Assembly: GCF_019396345.1 (NCBI RefSeq)
Contig: NZ_JAHKRM010000003.1
Span: 124,001-188,000, forward strand
Source: Nonomuraea guangzhouensis
GTDB lineage: Bacteria > Actinomycetota > Actinomycetes > Streptosporangiales > Streptosporangiaceae
Direction: 5' to 3'
Length of the DNA: 64,000 nucleotides
Made by a program: the position numbers and the translations under genes. This document shows, one piece after another, positions 32,578 to 40,367 of this stretch. Position 1 is the stretch's first letter, and each line of letters begins with the position of its first letter. The notes under the pieces are model-generated. The model made no database searches. It was not told the DNA's origin and saw only the letters and a list, made by a program, of their open reading frames with translations.

Positions 32578-33723
32578 TTAGCGGACCTTACGGAAGAATG
32601 CCCGCACGTCGTCGACCAGCAGGTCGGGGGCCTCCATGGCGGCGAAGTGACCGCCCCGGTCGTACTCCGACCAGTGGATCACGTTGTGCTCGCGCTCGGC
32701 GACACGCCGGATCCCGCCGTCGCCGGGGAAGACCGCGACCCCGTGCGGGACCTCCGAGCGCTCGACCGGCGTTCCCCACTGTGCCGAGCCCTCCTTGTAG
32801 AGCCGGGCGGACGAGGCGGCGGTGCGGGTCAGCCAGTAGATCGTCACGTCGGTGAGCATCTGGTCCAGGTCGACCGCGTCCTCGGGCAGGTCGTGCGCGG
32901 GGTCGGTCCACTCCTTGAACTTCTCCACGATCCAGGCCAGCTGGGCGGCGGGGGAGTCGTGCAGGCCGAAGGCGACGGTCTGCGGCCGGGTGGCCTGGAT
33001 CATCGCGTAGCCGGAACGGTCGTTGTCGGCGTACTGCTGCATGCGGGCCAGCTCGGCCTCGGTAAGGCCCTCCATCTCGGCCGGGTCGAAGGTCGGGAAG
33101 CCGAGCGCGCCGTTGACGTGCACGCCGGCCACCCGGTCGGGGGCGACGCGGCCGAGTTCGGGGGAGATGACCGAGCCGCTGTCGCCGCCCTGGGCGCCGT
33201 AGCGCTCGTAACCGAGACGGCTCATCAGCTCGGCCCACGCGCGGGCTACCCGGCTGAGGTCCCAGCCGGTCTCGCGGGTGGGGCCGGAGAACGCGAAGCC
33301 GGGGATGGACGGGGCGACGACGTGGAAGGCGTCGGCGGGGTCGCCGCCGTGGCCGCGCGGGTCGGTGAGCGGGCCGATGATCTTCATGAACTCGACGATC
33401 GAGCCGGGCCAGCCGTGGGTCAGGACCAGCGGCAGCGCGTCCGGCTCGGGGGAGCGCACGTGCAGGAAATGGATGTTCTGGCCGTCGATCTCGGTGGTGA
33501 ACTGTGGGTACTCGTTGAGCGCCGCCTCGTGCTTTCGCCAGTCGTATCCGCCGCGCCAGTACTCGGCCAGCCGCCGCACGTACGAGACCGGGATGCCGTA
33601 CGACCAGCCGACACCGGGCAGCTCGTCGGGCCAGAGGGTACGCGCCAGCCGGTCGTGCAGGTCGTCGAGCGCGGACTGCGGGATGTCGATGCGGAACGGG
33701 CTGATCTCCGTGGTGAACGTCAT
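32578..33723 (-). CDS. Epoxide hydrolase (EHN-type alpha/beta hydrolase)
   Basis: A 381-residue enzyme. The N-terminal EHN domain reads [25 protein letters not shown]. The oxyanion motif is HGWPGS at 103-108, the nucleophile is D181 in GGDSGS, and the catalytic His is in [19 protein letters not shown]. It converts epoxides to vicinal diols. The ATG at 33723 gives [10 protein letters not shown]. It is divergent from a WYL regulator across a palindrome and is probably its target. Confidence 0.93.
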   Translation of the reverse strand: MTFTTEISPFRIDIPQSALDDLHDRLARTLWPDELPGVGWSYGIPVSYVRRLAEYWRGGYDWRKHEAALNEYPQFTTEIDGQNIHFLHVRSPEPDALPLVLTHGWPGSIVEFMKIIGPLTDPRGHGGDPADAFHVVAPSIPGFAFSGPTRETGWDLSRVARAWAELMSRLGYERYGAQGGDSGSVISPELGRVAPDRVAGVHVNGALGFPTFDPAEMEGLTEAELARMQQYADNDRSGYAMIQATRPQTVAFGLHDSPAAQLAWIVEKFKEWTDPAHDLPEDAVDLDQMLTDVTIYWLTRTAASSARLYKEGSAQWGTPVERSEVPHGVAVFPGDGGIRRVAEREHNVIHWSEYDRGGHFAAMEAPDLLVDDVRAFFRKVR

Positions 33724-33740
33724 GCAGAACACGTTAGGAA

Positions 33741-33766
33741 GCACCTAGGACAGGTGCGGTCCTAGG
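33741..33766. promoter_or_regulatory. Overlapping inverted repeats between epoxide hydrolase and WYL genes
   Basis: CCTAGGAC (33744-33751) and GTCCTAGG (33759-33766) form a perfect 8-bp inverted repeat. GCACCT (33741-33746) and AGGTGC (33752-33757) form a second one shifted against it. Both lie in the 63-bp divergent gap and probably bind the WYL regulator. Confidence 0.55.
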
Positions 33767-33786
33767 AATGGGGCAATCTGGAGAGC

Positions 33787-34752
33787 ATGTTGGAGACATC
33801 GGCCCGGTTGCTCAAACTGCTCTCCCTCCTGCAGACCCATCGGGAGCGGTCGGGCGTGGAGCTGGCGGAGCGGCTCGGCGTGACCGTGCGTACCGTCCGC
33901 CGTGACGTCGGGCGGCTGCGCGAGCTCGGCTATCCCGTGCACGCCATCCCGGGCGCGCCCGGTTACCGGCTCGGCGCGGGTACGGACCTGCCGCCGCTGC
34001 TGTTGGACGACGAGGAGGCGGTGGCGGTCGCGGTGGGGCTGCGGACGGCGGCCGGGGGCTCGGTGTCGGGGATCGAGGAGACCTCCGTGCGGGCACTGGC
34101 CAAGCTGGAACGGGTGCTGCCGTCCCGGCTCCGGCATCAGGTGCACGCGCTGCAGTCGATGACCGTGCCGATGGGGCGGGCGGCTTCGGTGGTGGACCCG
34201 GCGTCCCTGACCGCGATCGCCGCCGCCTGCCGTGACCACGAGACCCTGCGATTCGACTACCGGACGCACGACGGGCAGGAGAGCGTCCGCGCCGCCGAGC
34301 CCTACCGGCTCGTCCATTCGGGGAGGCACTGGTACCTACTGGGCTGGGACACCGACCGGGCCGACTGGCGCACCTACCGGATCGACCGCCTGAGCCCGCG
34401 TACGCCGAACGGACCGCGGTTCGTCCCCCGCGACCCTCCCGACTCCGACGTGGCGGCCTACATGTCCCGGTCGATCTCCAGCGCGCCCTATCGATATCAG
34501 GGCCGCTTCACGATGTACGCTCCGGCCGAGGTCGTCGCCGAGCACATGCCGGCCACGACGGGGACGATCGAGCCGATCGACGAGCGGTCCTGCACGTTGT
34601 CCAGCGGCGCGAACGACCTTGACGAACTCGCCGTCTGGGTCGCGCTGATGGACATCGACTTCGAAGTGCACGCGCCGCCCGAACTCGTCGACCGCATCCG
34701 CACCCTCTCCACCCGCCTCGCCACCGCAGCCGAATCATCGACCACCAAATAA
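33787..34752 (+). CDS. YafY-type HTH-WYL transcriptional regulator
   Basis: A 321-residue regulator. The N-terminal HTH_11 domain (about 1-55) reads RLLKLLSLLQTHRERSGVELAERLGVTVRTVRRDVGRLRELGYPV. The WYL ligand-binding domain (about 135-205) has ETLRFDYRTHDGQESVRAAEPYRLVHSGRHWYLLGWD. A WCX domain follows, ending in DIDFEVHAPPELVDRIRTLSTRL. Such proteins usually repress or activate the divergent gene, here an epoxide hydrolase. Confidence 0.92.
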   Translation: MLETSARLLKLLSLLQTHRERSGVELAERLGVTVRTVRRDVGRLRELGYPVHAIPGAPGYRLGAGTDLPPLLLDDEEAVAVAVGLRTAAGGSVSGIEETSVRALAKLERVLPSRLRHQVHALQSMTVPMGRAASVVDPASLTAIAAACRDHETLRFDYRTHDGQESVRAAEPYRLVHSGRHWYLLGWDTDRADWRTYRIDRLSPRTPNGPRFVPRDPPDSDVAAYMSRSISSAPYRYQGRFTMYAPAEVVAEHMPATTGTIEPIDERSCTLSSGANDLDELAVWVALMDIDFEVHAPPELVDRIRTLSTRLATAAESSTTK

Positions 34753-34796
34753 TGATCACGTCGCTGGCATTGCCGGCCATGCCTCCACCGCGGAGG

Positions 34797-34859
34797 TTTT
34801 CCCTGTTTCGCGGGCCAAGTTTTCCCTGTTTCGCGGACTCTATTTTCCCTGTTTCGCGG
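34797..34859. repeat. Three tandem copies of a 23-bp unit
   Basis: TTTTCCCTGTTTCGCGG is repeated exactly at 34797, 34820 and 34843, with six variable bases after each of the first two, giving a strict 23-bp period. The array lies between the WYL gene stop (34752) and the tautomerase promoter (34921). It is not a coding repeat in any accepted gene. Iteron-like regulator binding or a structured RNA are possibilities. Confidence 0.8.
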
Positions 34860-34920
34860 GCTGCGCGTACGCAGGATCGCCGATCGGCGGGCACCGACCT
34901 CGCGTCGCCCTGTCGATCTC

Positions 34921-34938
34921 TATGACGATCGTTATAAT
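34921..34938 (+). promoter_or_regulatory. Operator and -10 of the tautomerase gene
   Basis: TAT-G-ACGATCGT-T-ATA is a 16-bp palindrome apart from one pair. It matches the site at 35946-35961 upstream of the TetR and dehydrogenase genes. A consensus -10 TATAAT (34933-34938) overlaps it, ending 9 bases before the ATG, so the transcript is nearly leaderless and a bound repressor would block it. Confidence 0.7.
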
Positions 34939-34947
34939 CGCTCCATC

Positions 34948-35415
34948 ATGACTGTCATCACTGTTACCGCCCCCGCTGGACGGCTCACCGGCGACCAGCG
35001 TCGCAGGCTGGCCCGTACGCTCACCGACGCCGTACTCGTGCCCGAGCTCGGCCAGTTCGCCGAGGCCGCCCGGGTGGGCTTCCAGGTGCACTTCATCGAG
35101 CCCGCGCCGGACATGATGGCCATCGGCGGCGTGCTGCTCGGTGACTCGGGAGTCGACGCCATGACCATCGACGTGGCCGTCATGGAGGCCGACTGGACCC
35201 GGAGCCTCCGCGCGCAGGTGATCACCCGCGTGCTCGACGCCATGGCCGAAGCCTGTGGCCTGGACAAGGCTCCGCCGGGCTGGTGGGTGACCTTCCGGGT
35301 GATCGAGGAGGGTGGTTGGGGCTCGCGGGGCGGTGTGCTGTCGATCCTGGACCTGCTCGACAGCGGCGTCTTCTCAGCCGAGCGCGCCGATGCGATCCGC
35401 AAGAAGCTGCTCTAG
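34948..35415 (+). CDS. Tautomerase-superfamily protein
   Basis: A 155-residue protein resembling fused or extended 4-oxalocrotonate-tautomerase modules: MTVITVTAPAGRLTGDQRRRLARTLTDAVL in the first half and WWVTFRVIEEGGWGSRGGVLSILDLL near the end. The usual catalytic Pro-1 after Met is replaced by Thr (MTVITV), so classical tautomerase chemistry is doubtful. It shares its operator with the convergent TetR gene, whose 3' end overlaps it by 42 bases. Function is therefore open. Confidence 0.75.
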   Translation: MTVITVTAPAGRLTGDQRRRLARTLTDAVLVPELGQFAEAARVGFQVHFIEPAPDMMAIGGVLLGDSGVDAMTIDVAVMEADWTRSLRAQVITRVLDAMAEACGLDKAPPGWWVTFRVIEEGGWGSRGGVLSILDLLDSGVFSAERADAIRKKLL

Positions 35416-35946
35416 CTGGGCCGCGACGTCGTCCAGCGGCTGGATGTCACGCTTGGCCCGGCACATGGCCACCGTACCCTCCACCGCGGCGACGATCAGG
35501 GTGGCCAGCGGGCCCGCGTCCGCGACACCGTGCTCGCGCAGCGCCTCGGCCAGCAGTCGCTCCCAGGCGGTGAAGACCTCGGCCGCGGCGGCGATCGCCT
35601 CGGCCTCGCCCTGCGAAGGCGGCTCCTCCACGGCGACGGCCAGCACGGGGCAGCCCGCGCGGAAGTCGCTGTCGATCACCGTCTGCCGCCACAACGCCAG
35701 AAAGGCCCGCAACCCGGCCACCGGCCCGGCCTTCAACTCGCTGCTCAAGGCGGAGGAGACCAGGTCACCGGCATACCGTACGGACTCGGCCGCCAACTGC
35801 TGCTTGCCACGGGGGAAGTAGTGATAGGTCGAGCCCAGCGGCGCCCCAGAATGCGCGGCCAGATCGCGCACGGTGCTGCCGGCCAGCCCCCGCCGCCGGA
35901 TCAGATCGGCCGCCCCCATGACGATCCGGTCCCGTGAACTTGCCAT
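35374..35946 (-). CDS. TetR/AcrR family transcriptional regulator
   Basis: A 190-residue TetR protein: SSRDRIVMGAADLIRRRGLAGSTVRDLAAHSGAPLGSTYHYFPRGKQQLAAE is the DNA-binding part. The C-terminal part (FRAGCPVLAVAVEEPPSQGEAEAI) matches the TetR_C/LmrA-YxaF-like group. The ATG at 35946 coincides with the edge of its operator. It is divergent from an alcohol dehydrogenase-like gene and convergent with the tautomerase gene. An identical operator core lies before each, so this regulator likely controls three transcription units. Confidence 0.9.
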   Translation of the reverse strand: MASSRDRIVMGAADLIRRRGLAGSTVRDLAAHSGAPLGSTYHYFPRGKQQLAAESVRYAGDLVSSALSSELKAGPVAGLRAFLALWRQTVIDSDFRAGCPVLAVAVEEPPSQGEAEAIAAAAEVFTAWERLLAEALREHGVADAGPLATLIVAAVEGTVAMCRAKRDIQPLDDVAAQLEQLLADRIGALG

Positions 35947-35961
35947 ATAACGATCGTAATA
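35946..35961. promoter_or_regulatory. Operator between TetR and dehydrogenase genes
   Basis: TAT-A-ACGATCGT-A-ATA, a 16-bp palindrome with one unmatched pair, in the 27-bp divergent gap. Its reverse complement and flanks match the tautomerase site at 16 of 17 positions (CTATnACGATCGTTATA). Confidence 0.7.
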
Positions 35962-35973
35962 GCAGGGAGCGGC

Positions 35974-36963
35974 ATGTATGAGCTGAGGTTCGAGCGCAGC
36001 GGCAGACTGGCCTGGCACGAGACCGAAGAGCCCCGCCTGCGCGAACCGGACGACGCCATCGTCCGCCCCTTCATCGCCGGACGTTGCGACGGCGACACCG
36101 TCCCCATCCACCGCCCCGTCTCCCGCCCCATGCAGGCCGGCCTGGCCCTCGGCCTGATCGACCCGATCGTGGCGAGCATCGTCGGCCCCGTCCCGTTCAA
36201 GGGCCCCTTCGCGATCGGCCACGAATGCGTCGCCGAGATCGTCGAGACCGGACCCGCAGTGACCTCCGTGACCGTCGGCCAGCGGGTGATCGTGCCATGG
36301 GCGATCTCCTGCGGCACCTGCCCACGCTGCCTACGGGGCCTGACCGCCAAGTGCGCCCGCGCCACCGGCACCCTGGCCGCGTACGGCTTCGGCCCCTCGT
36401 GCGGCCCGTGGGGCGGGATGGTCGCCGACCGGGTGCGCGTGCCGTACGCCAACCACCTGCTCGTCCCCGTGCCGGATGGCGTGCCTGCCCTGCGCGTGGC
36501 CGCCGCCGGCGACAACCTCGCCGCCGCCCATGGCGCTTCATTTGTGGACTATGTGGACCGCAGCTCGCATCGCCGGGAACTCGCCGCCTCTTTCGGCGCC
36601 CGCACCCCCACTCGTCCCGAAGGCGAATACGACGTCGCCGTGGAAGCCACTTCCATGGCTTCGGGGGTACGGATGGCCATGCGTGCGCTGGCACCTGGCG
36701 GCATCTGCACCGCTGTCGGCTACTACCTGGCCACCGGCACCCGGGTGCCGCTGATGCGTATGTACGCCACGGACGCGACCCTTCACCTGGGCGTCTCCCA
36801 TTCCCGCGCGATCCTGCCCGAGCTGCTGGACTTCGTGCACCGCACCGATTTCCCCGCCGAACGCGTCACCACGCTGACCGCCGAGTGGGACCAGGCGCCC
36901 CAGGCGTACGGTGCCCGCACCACCAAGGTCGTGTTGCGGCGCGATCCACTCGACGGAGATTGA
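35974..36963 (+). CDS. Zinc-type MDR dehydrogenase lacking the nucleotide-binding loop
   Basis: A 329-residue medium-chain dehydrogenase. Catalytic zinc residues C38 and H83-E84 and the structural zinc cysteines C113, C116, C119 and C127 are present. The expected Rossmann segment with GxGxxG is missing: the chain goes from VAAAGDNLAAAHG (about 175-187) straight into ASFVDYVDRSSHRRELAASFGA, where relatives have roughly 35 more residues. The frame is kept. The protein probably cannot bind NAD(P) normally, so it may be inactive or repurposed. It is divergent from the TetR gene and shares its operator. Confidence 0.8.
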   Translation: MYELRFERSGRLAWHETEEPRLREPDDAIVRPFIAGRCDGDTVPIHRPVSRPMQAGLALGLIDPIVASIVGPVPFKGPFAIGHECVAEIVETGPAVTSVTVGQRVIVPWAISCGTCPRCLRGLTAKCARATGTLAAYGFGPSCGPWGGMVADRVRVPYANHLLVPVPDGVPALRVAAAGDNLAAAHGASFVDYVDRSSHRRELAASFGARTPTRPEGEYDVAVEATSMASGVRMAMRALAPGGICTAVGYYLATGTRVPLMRMYATDATLHLGVSHSRAILPELLDFVHRTDFPAERVTTLTAEWDQAPQAYGARTTKVVLRRDPLDGD

Positions 36964-37030
36964 GAGCGCGGTGCGAGGTGGGGACTTGTACTGTTTGAGG
37001 TTGTAAGGGATTGCTGCATAGGGAGTGGTC

Positions 37031-37639
37031 TTGCAGGTCGCGGTCGTCACATTTGACGGATTCAACGAACTCGACAGCTTCATCGCGTCTGGGCTGATCA
37101 ACCGTGCTCGCCCGCAAGGCGTGACGGCATACATCACGACACCCACGCCCGTCGTGACATCGATGAACGGCGTGGAAGTGACCGGTCAGCGGCCGCTGGA
37201 CTTCGTCGCCGAGGCCGACGCCGTTCTCCTCGGCAGCGGCATCAAGACGCGTGATGTCGTGGCTGATGACACGCTGCTGGCGCGTCTGCCGCTTGATCCC
37301 GCGCGACAGCTGATCGGCTCGCAGTGCTCCGGAGCCCTGGTACTCGCGCAGCTCGGTCTCCTTGCCGGGCGACCTGCCTGCACCGACACCATCACGCGGC
37401 CTTGGCTCGAGGAGCGCGGGGTGACGGTGCTGGACGAGCCGTTCCATGCGGAGGGCGCGATCGCGACCGCGGGCGGATGCCTGGCATCTGTGTATCTGGC
37501 AGCGTGGACGCTGCTCCACACGGCCGGCGAGGCCGCCGCCTGGGCCGTGATCGAGTATGCGGCGCCTGTGGGCGAGAAGCAGGAGATCGTTCAGCGCGTC
37601 ATGTCCAGGGTGCGTGCGATCGAGGCAGCGCTGCACTGA
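37031..37639 (+). CDS. DJ-1/PfpI-family protein
   Basis: A 202-residue class I glutamine amidotransferase-like protein. The nucleophile elbow is GSQCSGALVL with C99, and the conserved Glu is E13 in FNELDSF. It resembles the amidase-like sensor half of GlxA-type AraC regulators, isocyanide hydratase and related DJ-1 enzymes, without any DNA-binding domain. The TTG at 37031 is chosen because AGGGAG lies 5 bases upstream; the GTG at 37025 is too close to it. It stands alone. Confidence 0.85.
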   Translation: MQVAVVTFDGFNELDSFIASGLINRARPQGVTAYITTPTPVVTSMNGVEVTGQRPLDFVAEADAVLLGSGIKTRDVVADDTLLARLPLDPARQLIGSQCSGALVLAQLGLLAGRPACTDTITRPWLEERGVTVLDEPFHAEGAIATAGGCLASVYLAAWTLLHTAGEAAAWAVIEYAAPVGEKQEIVQRVMSRVRAIEAALH

Positions 37640-37731
37640 CTGGTCTCAGGTCGGGTCGCCCGGGGGAATCGAAGAAGATCCATATCGCCCCCACCTGCAA
37701 ACAGACTGCGCAGAGCTCGCGCATGTGGTCT

Positions 37732-39063
37732 TCATACCAGAGCGGCCACCGCGCGCAAAGTGACACCCGTGCCCACGAGCAGGACGAGCGTGGCGGTCAT
37801 GGCGGCGCTGTACGGGCGCAACCGCTGCATCCGCCTGCCCAAAGTAAGGTCGCCCAGCCCGCGCAGGGCGAGCGCGGTCATCAGTAGCGTGACCGCCATG
37901 CCGAGTCCGTAGCACACCACGGTCAGGACGCCGAACGCGGTGCGTCCCAGTGCCATCGCACCGAGCAGGACCACCAGGGCGGACGGGCTGGGCACCAGCC
38001 CACCGGCTACAGCCAGCGCCACGACCCCACCCGACCCCCTCCCGTGCCCGTGACCGTGCCCGTGCCCATGACCGTGCCCGTGCCCATGACCAAGGCGGGT
38101 CCGGTTACGGAAGGCGGAGCGGAGCAGGCCAGCGCCGATCACGGCGATGAGGAGTCCGCTCGCCACGCCGAGCCAGCTCAGCACCACCTCACCGGCGATC
38201 GCGCTGGCGACCGTGACCAGCATCCCCAGAGCCAGCACGCCCGCTGTATGCGTGGCGGTGACCGTGGCGGCGACGGTGACGGCGTCCCGCATCCGTCGTT
38301 GCCGTCCGGCGAGGTAGGCGGCCATGACGGTTTTGCCATGGCCGGGCATCGCCGCGTGCACGGCGCCCAGCGCCAGCGACAACAGCAAGGCCAGCAGCCC
38401 GAGCGGCACGGTCAGCCGGTCGGCGCCGATCAGTGTGTTGAGCCGGTCGGCCAGCAGGCCGGTGTAGCGGGTGACGGCGTCCACACCCGGCACGTCCGCC
38501 GGCGCGCCCGAACCGCCGTCACCAGGTTCCGCCGTCAGGCGTGCCTGGCGTACGTCGAGCGGTGAGCTGAGCAGGTCGGCGGGGTAGTCGCGTAGGTCGC
38601 CCGACACGCTTTTCGCAGGGACGTCGGAGTCGCGCAGGCGCACGCCGTCCCCCTTGGCCGTGATCTCCCGCCAGCCCACGGAGTCGCCACGGTAGCCGTT
38701 GGCGAAGGTGAGGACGAGCGGCCGGTCGACGCGGAGCGGCGCGGTCAGGCGGCACGTGAGCCTGCTGGTGCGCAGCCCCGCGGCGCCCGGCCGGTAGGCG
38801 AAGGAGGCGTCGGTGACGCGCCAGGTCAGCAGCCGCCCACCGGCCTGCGCGCGGACGGCGTCACGCAACTCGGCGCAGGTGCGACGGGCGTGGGTGTCCG
38901 CAGGGCCGGTCGGTGGCTGTTGCAGGGTGGGGATCTCGGCGAGGTCCACGATGGCGAGGTGCTCGATCCTGTCGCGGTGGATCGTCAGCCCGTCGTAGTG
39001 GTTGATGCTGAAGTTCCCCAGTGGATGCGCCGCCAGCACCGCGGCGACGAGTGCCGTGATCAT
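37732..39063 (-). CDS. NicO/HoxN-type nickel/cobalt transporter with extracytoplasmic domain
   Basis: A 443-residue protein. After a signal-like N-terminus comes an extracytoplasmic domain (about 12-195) starting HPLGNFSINHYDGLTI. A six-helix transporter part follows, with the metal motifs HAAMPGHGKTVMAAYL and TATHTAGVLALG. A His/Gly run (HGHG repeated, about residues 326-343) in a loop likely binds metal. It is the last gene of a three-gene group with a TPR protein (4-base overlap) and a DUF4331 protein. Confidence 0.88.
   Translation of the reverse strand: MITALVAAVLAAHPLGNFSINHYDGLTIHRDRIEHLAIVDLAEIPTLQQPPTGPADTHARRTCAELRDAVRAQAGGRLLTWRVTDASFAYRPGAAGLRTSRLTCRLTAPLRVDRPLVLTFANGYRGDSVGWREITAKGDGVRLRDSDVPAKSVSGDLRDYPADLLSSPLDVRQARLTAEPGDGGSGAPADVPGVDAVTRYTGLLADRLNTLIGADRLTVPLGLLALLLSLALGAVHAAMPGHGKTVMAAYLAGRQRRMRDAVTVAATVTATHTAGVLALGMLVTVASAIAGEVVLSWLGVASGLLIAVIGAGLLRSAFRNRTRLGHGHGHGHGHGHGHGHGRGSGGVVALAVAGGLVPSPSALVVLLGAMALGRTAFGVLTVVCYGLGMAVTLLMTALALRGLGDLTLGRRMQRLRPYSAAMTATLVLLVGTGVTLRAVAALV
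38042..38092. repeat. Low-complexity His-Gly codon repeat inside the transporter gene
   Basis: Repeated GTGCCC and GTGACC units encode, on the minus strand, alternating His and Gly residues. The copy number is probably variable between strains. It is coding and metal-binding in role, not a separate element. Confidence 0.7.
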
Positions 39064-40361
39064 GGCATCTCCGCGAGCAGCGCACGCGCCCGCGTCGCCC
39101 CGGCCGGGGAGAAGTGCGGGTTGATGGACAGCGCTCTGCGCAGGTGGTCGCGGGCGGCGGCGGTGTGGCCGAGCGCGTGCTCGATCTCGCCCCGGTGGTA
39201 GGCGAACAGCGCGTTGCGCCCGCCGAGCGCGTCAGCTCGGGCGGCGTAGGTGGCGGCCTCGGCATGGCGCTCGGCCTGGTGCAACGCCCACCCGAGCGCG
39301 TCGGCGACCTCGACGCTCCGGCGTCGTCTCCATTCCGCCCGCAGGTGCCGGACCGCGGCATCCGCGTCGCCGTGGTTCGCCTCGAACATGCCGATGGCCA
39401 GGTTGTCGACGGCTCCGTTCGCGGCCAGTAGCTTGTGCTGGGCGGTGAAGACGGCGTACTGCCGCCTGGCACCGTCCCCGTTGCCGAGGTGTTCGAGCAG
39501 TTCTCCGTACTCGACGACGAACGACGGGGAGCGCGCGACGGCGGTGGCATAGTCGCGCAGGGCCTGGTCGGTGTGGCCGAGCGCGGCCTCCGCGCGCGCC
39601 TTGCCGGCCCGCGACGCGACGTGTTCGGGGTCGGCGGCCAGCGCCTGGGCGTAGGCGGTGAGTGCGGTTCGAGGGTCGCCGTTGTTCCAGGAGAGCTCGC
39701 CGAGTTGCCATTGGCAGAAGGCATACTCGGCGGCGTCGCCGGGGATCGCGCAGGCGCGGCGCAGCACCTCGCGGGCGGGGCCGGGCCTGCCGCGCAGGTG
39801 TTCCAGACGGGCGGCCCTGGTGAAGGAGGCGAGGTCGGGGCGGCCGTCGAGCATGCGGCGCAGCGCGGTCTCGGCCTGTTCGTACTGGCCGAGTTCGAGG
39901 TGGGCGTCGGTGAGCACGCCGTACAGAGCCCAGCGGAACGGCGCCTCCTTACGGGCTTGCTCGGCCCAGCGCACCGCGCCGGCGAAGTCGTGCCGGGCGT
40001 TGGCCAGCGCGCCCATGCCGATCACGGCGTCGATGTACGGCTTTCCATCGACGGTGGGCTGGCGCAGTGAACGTTCGAACGCGCCCTGGGCCTTGCCGTA
40101 GTAGGTGGTGTCCGTGGTGCGGCGGGCCTGCTCCAGGTACATGCCGCCGAGGCTCGCCCAGACCGCCGCGTCGTCGGGCTGACGGCGCAGGCGTGTCTGG
40201 GCGGCCTCGATCGATCCGGCCAGGTCGTACGGTGACCAGCCCGCCGGTGCCGGAGGCGGCTCGTTCCGGCGCAGGAATCCGCCAGGGGCGTAGAGGGTCA
40301 GCAGGACGCAGCCCAGCAGCACGCATCCCAGCAGGGGCAGCAATCGCCGTACGCTACTCAT
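39060..40361 (-). CDS. TPR-repeat membrane-anchored protein
   Basis: A 433-residue protein with an N-terminal transmembrane or signal-anchor segment (LLPLLGCVLLGCVLLTLYAPGG), then TPR units throughout (AAVWASLGGMYLEQARR, AEYAFCQWQLGELSWNNGDPRTALTAYAQAL, HVASRAGKARAEAALGHTDQALRDYATA, GRNALFAYHRGEIEHALGHTAAARDHLRRAL). It lies between the DUF4331 gene (6-base gap) and the NicO transporter (4-base overlap), so all three are one operon. It may organise a protein complex at the outer face of the membrane. Confidence 0.88.
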   Translation of the reverse strand: MSSVRRLLPLLGCVLLGCVLLTLYAPGGFLRRNEPPPAPAGWSPYDLAGSIEAAQTRLRRQPDDAAVWASLGGMYLEQARRTTDTTYYGKAQGAFERSLRQPTVDGKPYIDAVIGMGALANARHDFAGAVRWAEQARKEAPFRWALYGVLTDAHLELGQYEQAETALRRMLDGRPDLASFTRAARLEHLRGRPGPAREVLRRACAIPGDAAEYAFCQWQLGELSWNNGDPRTALTAYAQALAADPEHVASRAGKARAEAALGHTDQALRDYATAVARSPSFVVEYGELLEHLGNGDGARRQYAVFTAQHKLLAANGAVDNLAIGMFEANHGDADAAVRHLRAEWRRRRSVEVADALGWALHQAERHAEAATYAARADALGGRNALFAYHRGEIEHALGHTAAARDHLRRALSINPHFSPAGATRARALLAEMP

Positions 40362-40367
40362 CTGGGT

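Noticed and set aside
34797..34859. Possible CRISPR array
   Set aside because: Repeats are 17 bp with 6-bp gaps, only three units, and no cas gene is near. Spacers of that length are not CRISPR spacers.
38042..38092. Possible intergenic tandem repeat or microsatellite locus
   Set aside because: It is inside the Ni/Co transporter gene and encodes a His-Gly metal-binding tract.
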